Assembly: GCF_020509005.1 (NCBI RefSeq)
Contig: NC_063012.1
Coordinates: 4,402,001 to 4,466,000 of the forward strand
Direction: 5' to 3'
Source of the DNA: Fulvia fulva
Taxonomy: Eukaryota > Ascomycota > Dothideomycetes > Mycosphaerellales > Mycosphaerellaceae
Length of the DNA stretch: 64,000 nucleotides
The notes below the pieces were generated by a model that had not been told where the DNA came from, did no database searches, and saw only the letters and a list, made by a program, of their open reading frames with translations. Positions 59,256 through 64,000 of this stretch are shown piece after piece; the stretch's first letter is position 1; each line of letters begins with the position of its first letter. Both the position numbers and the translations under genes were made by a program.

Positions 59256-62200
59256 GCGTGGTAGACAGCGGTCACCCGAACTTCCTAGGACAGAAAGAGC
59301 ATGAGATTGAGAGACACGGAACGCAAGAGACGGTAACAGACTATAGTGAGGAGCTTAAGATATCGGCATGCGCACTGGATAAGCAACAGCCAGCTGTGTA
59401 CCCTCACATAGTGTTACCCGTAATGATACAACAGAGAAAGGCTCGAGGCCTTGTAGATTCTGCTTCCACCTCTCTCTTTCTTGACTGGAAATTCACACGC
59501 AAATACACAATACCCCTGATCCCTTTGACGCAAAGCCGACGACTAACACTGGGAGATGGAACGGCCACTGCGCGGCAGATTACACACGCGGCCCCTGTAG
59601 ACGTAGTCATAGGCGATCATCACGAGCAAATGTTATGCTACGTCACCGACCTCGAATACGACATCGTCTTTGGCCTGCCGTGGCTTACAGCGCACAACCC
59701 AAACATCTTCTGGGAGACAGGCGAGGTGGCATTCAGGTCGGATTACTGCTTTGGTCACTGTCTACAGAATAAGACACCGACAACAGTGCAATCCCTGAAC
59801 CACCGCGAGAAGAAGAAGCAGGCACCAGTACGGTACGGACCAGAGCCCTTCACTGGAGATGTAGCGAGCTTCACAGCAGGAGGAGCAGAGCTGAATGCCT
59901 CATCATATGACCTGGAAGACATAGACGATGAAGAAGTGGACTGCCAGGGCGTTTCTCAACGCGCGTGGGGGATGTACGCGCACCGGCCTGGGGCTGAGTG
60001 CTTCTACATCATGCCCACTAGGCGTGAGAGCGACGGCGGAGAGCTTAAGCTGAGTGCAATGGCTGCTGATGATCTGGACCAATTCTTGAACAAGCAGTTC
60101 AATCACAACCCGAAGGAGAAGTTGCCGCCAATGTACCACGATATTGCGGACGCTTTCTCAGCTAAGGATCATGAAGGACTCCCACCTCACCGACTAGGCG
60201 TAGATCATGAGATTCACATTAAGCCTGATGGTCCACAAGAGCCACCATACCGCAAGCCCTACGGCCTAGCTGAGAAGGAGAACGAGGCAGTTAAAAAATG
60301 GCTAGACGAGCAAACATCTGAAGGGAAGGTGCGGAAAGCAGGGCAAAAGACGAACCAGTCTCCTGCACCAGTGCTAGTGGTACGTAAGCCTGGAGGTGGG
60401 CTGCGTGTTTGTATCGACTACAGAGGATTGAATGCGATCACTATCAAGAACCGGTATCCGATTCCCTTGATACAAGAGACGCTCAACCGCATGCACGGCA
60501 AGAAGTACTTCACAAAGCTGGACATTGTAGCAGCCTTCAACAAGTTACGGATAGCTGAAGGGCACGAGTGGTTGACAGCGTTTGCGACACGATACGGCAT
60601 CTACGAGTGTCTAGTGTTGCCATTCGGCTTGTGCAACGGACCAGCATCGTTCCAATCATACATCAACAAGGTCTTGCAAGAACACCTAGACGACTTTGTG
60701 TCGGCCTACCTGGATGACGTACTTATCTTCAGTGACACCTTGGAGGAGCACATTGAACAAGTGCGGAAGGTTCTCACCAAGCTACGCGATGCAGGACTTA
60801 CAGTGGACATCGACAAAAGCGAATTCCACCAACAGAAGGTGAAGTATCTTGGGCTAATCATAACCCCTGACGGCATCGAGATGGACCCCGAGAAACTCGA
60901 ATGTATTCAGACATGGGAAGCTCCTGAGAACCTGAAGGATGTCCAGGCCTTCCTTGGATTTGCCAACTTCTACAGGCGATTCATCGAAGCATTTTCGCGC
61001 ATAGCTGCTCCTCTCACAAACCTGACCAAGTCGGACGGACCAAGCAATCACAAGAACAGAAGGATTCAATGGTCACTAGATTGCCAACGAGCCTTTGACA
61101 ATTTGAAAGCTGCGTTCAGCAAAGCCGGCATGCTCGCACATTACGTGCCAGGCAGGGAAACAGTAATAGAGACAGATTCTTCAGATTTTGTGAACGCCGG
61201 CGTGCTTTCGCAGTATGACGAGAATGGTGTGCTACATCCTGTGGCCTTCTACTCGAAGAAGTTGAGTCCACAGGAGTGCAATTATGAAATCTATGATAAG
61301 GAACTGTTAGCCATCATCAAGGCTTTTGAGGAATGGAGACCCGAGCTCGCCTGCGAGGCAGATGATGAGGACTCACAGCCAGTCAAGATTTACACCGACC
61401 ACAAGAACCTGGAATACTTCATGACGACAAAGCAGCTAAATCGGCGACAAGCGCGTTGGGCTGAGTTCTTGTCACAGTTCAACTTCAAGATAATATACCG
61501 TCCAGGACTTCAAGGTACAAAGCCAGACAGCCTGACGAGACGCAGCCAGGACCTTCCGCAGGGGGTGGACGACCCTCGGAACCAGCATCAGCATCAGACA
61601 TTGCTGCCTCCTAAGCGATTCCTTAAGATCGCCTCACTACAGGCAACAGTAGAAGATGCGCCGGAAGAAGAGGAACCAGTACCGCTAAACCCTGAAGCTG
61701 AAGAGTTTATGCCTACAGAACGAGATGCGCCTACTGAACAACCGGCGACGCGTGAAAGTCAGCGGGAAGCCGAACTCGAGTATCGAATGTCGACGGCGTA
61801 CGTAACCGATAACGAGCTCAAGACCGCGATTAAGGACCTGCAGAAAGACCGCACTCCTACACTGCTACAGAGAGCGAAGATTCACCCAGCACACTGCAAA
61901 GTGGATGGCGACCTGCTATATGTTCGAAACCAATACGACGGCTGGAGCTTATGGGTACCAAATGACCAAGCTTTACAGACCAGGATAATCAAGATAAACC
62001 ATGACGCTCCAGCAGCAGGCCATCCAGGACGAGCTCGCACTTATGAACTCGTAGCACGTGAATTCTACTGGCCTGGATTAGCGAGATCCGTGCGCAGATA
62101 CACCGCGAATTGCCGCACCTGCCGTACAACAAAATCTCTGCACTCCCAGCCACTAGGATTACTACAGCCACTTCCTGTTCCAGATCGGCCTTGGAAACAC

Positions 62201-63652
62201 ATTGCAGTCGACTTCGTTGTCGGACTCCCAGACAGCACTCTTGACGGCATGGTCTACAACAACATTATGACCGTCACTGACAGGCTCACTAAGGAAGTCG
62301 AGCTGATCCCTATTGGCGCAATGACAGCACAGAATACGGCAAGGCTTTTCCTCAAACATGTGTTCTGTCGGCGCGGGTTTCCTGACACCATTACATCAGA
62401 CCGTGGCAAGCAGTGGGTTGCTACCTTCTGGAAGAAACTCTGCAAGATGCTCCGCACAAATCGCAAGCTGAGTTCTTCGTATCACCCAGAAACTGATGGA
62501 CAGTCAGAACGCACTAACCAGGCGATGGAACAGTATCTCCGCATGTTCACCAACGAGGCACAGGATGACTGGGCAGAATGGCTGTGCCTTGCTCAGTTCG
62601 CGATCAACAATCACCTGTCTGAGACTACTGGTGTGTCGCCGTTCTACGCCACCTTAGGATACAACCCTGAGTTCATAGAGCGAGTTGACCTGAACGCTGG
62701 AAAGGAGGGAGGACTGACCACTCTCCAGCGACTGGACGCGCGATCAGCAGAAACCTTTGTGCGTCGAATTTGCGAGCTTCACAAACACCTTCAAGAGAAT
62801 ATGCGAATGTCACAAGCTCTCCAAGCAGAGGCAGCAAACCGCCACCGAAGCATTCCTCCAGACTACAAGGTGGGTGATTGGGTGTATCTTAGCACCAAGA
62901 ACATCCGCACGACTCGACCATCTAAGAAGCTGGACAGGAGATATGCCGGCCCTTACCAGATCACGGAAGTTATGCCGGCCAGACTCTCTTATCGACTGAA
63001 ACTATCAGACGCTCTAGTAGGACTTGATAACTGCTTCCACACCTCACTACTACAACGAGCCGACCACCCCGATTTCCCACCACTTGAAGGGCAGCATCTG
63101 GCGCCGCCACCACCGATAACTATCGAACCTGACACCACCGAGGCTGATGCAGCAGCCGATGTAGTGGCAGCACCTACGCACATGTACGAGGTGGAAAAGA
63201 TCCTTGACATGTACACCCGTAAGCGGGCAGGCAAGGTGAAGAAGGGGCACAAGCGCAAAGTAGATACATGGTACAAGGTGAAATGGGCTGGATATCAGAA
63301 CGAAGAGGATGGTGAGACCTGGCAACCTGCAGAGGACATGCTTGAACACGCAGCCGCCGCTGTTGCAGACTTTCACCATAACCGGCCGGAGTTGTCTACG
63401 CCTGTAGGCTTCGCAGCTCCATCTGACTGGTCCCTACCAGCCACTGAGATACTCGGGCTCAACTCGATCAGGGTCATTCCGAAAGACACCGTCACGAATG
63501 AGTCGCCTCGAGCCTTGCCTCTAATAGAATCTACTCCGCACATATTCGATACTCGAGTGGAGCCTACAGAGCCTGCAATGATACCCAACTTTGGTCATAA
63601 GGATCATACGCGAGTGCGAGCCGAAGACAGACTTAGATCTGGGGCAAGCTAG
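59126..63652 (+). CDS. pol: Pol polyprotein of the intact Gypsy element (protease, RT, RNase H, integrase, chromodomain)
   Basis: The open frame lies -1 relative to gag and overlaps it by 130 nt; it is probably entered by frameshifting at 59,231 (residue 36), not from its own ATG. Numbering from 59,126: protease active site D111-S-A; RT about 385-565 with YLDD at 528-531; RNase H about 670-790 ([22 protein letters not shown]); integrase with a zinc-binding His/Cys set at about 959-997 and catalytic D1029, D1092 and E1128 (35 residues between the last two); chromodomain about 1353-1420 with WYKVKWAGY and ETWQP words. Chromodomains in this family direct integration to heterochromatin marked by histone methylation. 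All catalytic residues are present, so the protein looks functional. Confidence 0.95.
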   Translation: MPNVWVRWRLSPTASTQYHAESEREPQFPSRRSAAGKWHDRCLSVVDSGHPNFLGQKEHEIERHGTQETVTDYSEELKISACALDKQQPAVYPHIVLPVMIQQRKARGLVDSASTSLFLDWKFTRKYTIPLIPLTQSRRLTLGDGTATARQITHAAPVDVVIGDHHEQMLCYVTDLEYDIVFGLPWLTAHNPNIFWETGEVAFRSDYCFGHCLQNKTPTTVQSLNHREKKKQAPVRYGPEPFTGDVASFTAGGAELNASSYDLEDIDDEEVDCQGVSQRAWGMYAHRPGAECFYIMPTRRESDGGELKLSAMAADDLDQFLNKQFNHNPKEKLPPMYHDIADAFSAKDHEGLPPHRLGVDHEIHIKPDGPQEPPYRKPYGLAEKENEAVKKWLDEQTSEGKVRKAGQKTNQSPAPVLVVRKPGGGLRVCIDYRGLNAITIKNRYPIPLIQETLNRMHGKKYFTKLDIVAAFNKLRIAEGHEWLTAFATRYGIYECLVLPFGLCNGPASFQSYINKVLQEHLDDFVSAYLDDVLIFSDTLEEHIEQVRKVLTKLRDAGLTVDIDKSEFHQQKVKYLGLIITPDGIEMDPEKLECIQTWEAPENLKDVQAFLGFANFYRRFIEAFSRIAAPLTNLTKSDGPSNHKNRRIQWSLDCQRAFDNLKAAFSKAGMLAHYVPGRETVIETDSSDFVNAGVLSQYDENGVLHPVAFYSKKLSPQECNYEIYDKELLAIIKAFEEWRPELACEADDEDSQPVKIYTDHKNLEYFMTTKQLNRRQARWAEFLSQFNFKIIYRPGLQGTKPDSLTRRSQDLPQGVDDPRNQHQHQTLLPPKRFLKIASLQATVEDAPEEEEPVPLNPEAEEFMPTERDAPTEQPATRESQREAELEYRMSTAYVTDNELKTAIKDLQKDRTPTLLQRAKIHPAHCKVDGDLLYVRNQYDGWSLWVPNDQALQTRIIKINHDAPAAGHPGRARTYELVAREFYWPGLARSVRRYTANCRTCRTTKSLHSQPLGLLQPLPVPDRPWKHIAVDFVVGLPDSTLDGMVYNNIMTVTDRLTKEVELIPIGAMTAQNTARLFLKHVFCRRGFPDTITSDRGKQWVATFWKKLCKMLRTNRKLSSSYHPETDGQSERTNQAMEQYLRMFTNEAQDDWAEWLCLAQFAINNHLSETTGVSPFYATLGYNPEFIERVDLNAGKEGGLTTLQRLDARSAETFVRRICELHKHLQENMRMSQALQAEAANRHRSIPPDYKVGDWVYLSTKNIRTTRPSKKLDRRYAGPYQITEVMPARLSYRLKLSDALVGLDNCFHTSLLQRADHPDFPPLEGQHLAPPPPITIEPDTTEADAAADVVAAPTHMYEVEKILDMYTRKRAGKVKKGHKRKVDTWYKVKWAGYQNEEDGETWQPAEDMLEHAAAAVADFHHNRPELSTPVGFAAPSDWSLPATEILGLNSIRVIPKDTVTNESPRALPLIESTPHIFDTRVEPTEPAMIPNFGHKDHTRVRAEDRLRSGAS
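59231..59273 (+). promoter_or_regulatory. Candidate -1 ribosomal frameshift signal (slippery heptamer plus stem-loop)
   Basis: The heptamer GGGAAAT at 59,231-59,237 is read in the gag frame as G GGA AAT, fitting the X XXY YYZ rule. After a 5-nt spacer, GACCGCTG (59,243-59,250) pairs perfectly with CAGCGGTC (59,266-59,273) across a 15-nt loop containing the gag stop. Slippage would read GGG AAA and continue as GKWHDRC in pol. Confidence 0.75.
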
Positions 63653-63832
63653 CTAACTAGGCAACATGTTTCTCGAAGGAAGCCGGTCGAGGATAGTCTT
63701 GATAGAGCGAATGCGATGTTATCGGATGACGACAGGGCACTAGAGGATGATTCGGCGTTCGCGCGATTATGGAGCTCGACAGGCAAGTGGCCTCACAAGG
63801 TGAATAACGCTTAGAGGACTGAGGCGTGTTTT

Positions 63833-63843
63833 GGGAGGGGGGG
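63833..63843 (+). other. Polypurine tract of the intact Gypsy element
   Basis: GGGAGGGGGGG ends three bases before the TGTCACGG start of the 3' LTR, the expected place for plus-strand priming. Confidence 0.85.
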
Positions 63844-63846
63844 TAC

Positions 63847-64000
63847 TGTCACGGGCAGCCCGCGACCCCTCACTGTAGCTGCGTCGGCCCGGCTGAACCG
63901 CGGACCTTCTGCATCGGGTTAGCGCGGCTTGGCTTTACTTTATAACTTCGCCGCGCCTCGCGCTCCTCTTTCGTAGCTTCGTAGAACAACAACTATCTCA
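63847..64000 (+). repeat. 3' LTR of the intact Gypsy element (partial, cut by window end)
   Basis: All 154 visible bases equal 56,809-56,962. The last 30 bases should lie outside the window. Confidence 0.95.

Larger units (their letters stand above)
56809..64000 (+). mobile_element. Intact, un-RIPed Ty3/Gypsy retrotransposon with chromodomain
   Basis: The element has a 5' LTR (56,809-56,992), full-length gag and pol, a polypurine tract (63,833-63,843) and a 3' LTR that starts at 63,847 and runs off the window. The first 154 bases of the two LTRs are identical. Unlike all other elements here it has ordinary CpA/TpG content and no premature stops. It sits inside the RIPed minus-strand Gypsy fragment. 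Recent insertion and possible activity are inferences from identity and intactness. Confidence 0.95.

Overview
The window looks like nuclear DNA of a filamentous ascomycete (Pezizomycotina; Dothideomycetes is plausible but not proven). The reasons are introns of 51-59 nt with GTRNGN donors and CTAAC-like branch sites, conserved nuclear genes for mitochondrial ribosome, translation and ER-insertion proteins, and transposons saturated with repeat-induced point mutation (RIP). RIP shows as CpA changed to TpA on both strands, so CAG and TGG codons have become TAG stops everywhere, while CpG is largely spared.

Layout. 1-28,387 is a nested graveyard of transposons: a Ty3/Gypsy element present as two oppositely oriented partial copies (1-3,567 and 3,921-7,712); an outer Ty1/Copia element on the minus strand (ends at 3,596 and 18,613) split by the Gypsy element and by an inner Copia (11,246-16,864); a Fot1/Pogo DNA transposon (18,632-20,497); Gypsy and Copia LTR fragments; and a second Pogo (21,481-28,387) split by a Tad1-like LINE (21,553-26,580). 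Target-site duplications (GATCT, CCTAC, GGTAA, TA and a 13-bp LINE duplication) give the order of insertion and expose an inverted rearrangement whose junction is at 3,920/3,921.

28,388-44,216 is a non-RIPed gene island. It holds seven genes: GET2-like (+), mL61/MRP49-like mitoribosomal protein (-), bL28m/MRPL24 (+), a newly assembled three-exon 115-aa gene (-), eIF3h (-), an omega-like glutathione S-transferase (+) and a two-finger C2H2 protein (+). The two mitoribosomal genes share a 210-bp divergent promoter. The island also has long stretches with no gene that I can support.

44,217-56,808 is again transposon: a lightly RIPed LINE (-), a heavily RIPed LINE (+), and two heavily RIPed Gypsy fragments. 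From 56,809 to the window end lies an intact, un-RIPed Gypsy chromovirus-type retrotransposon. Its LTRs are identical over the 154 bases visible in both copies. Gag and pol are complete and overlap in the -1 frame, with a textbook slippery heptamer plus stem-loop just before the gag stop. It is the only element in the window that looks capable of moving.

The main discoveries are the candidate -1 frameshift signal, the reconstruction of the nested and rearranged insertions from their target-site duplications, and the small spliced gene.
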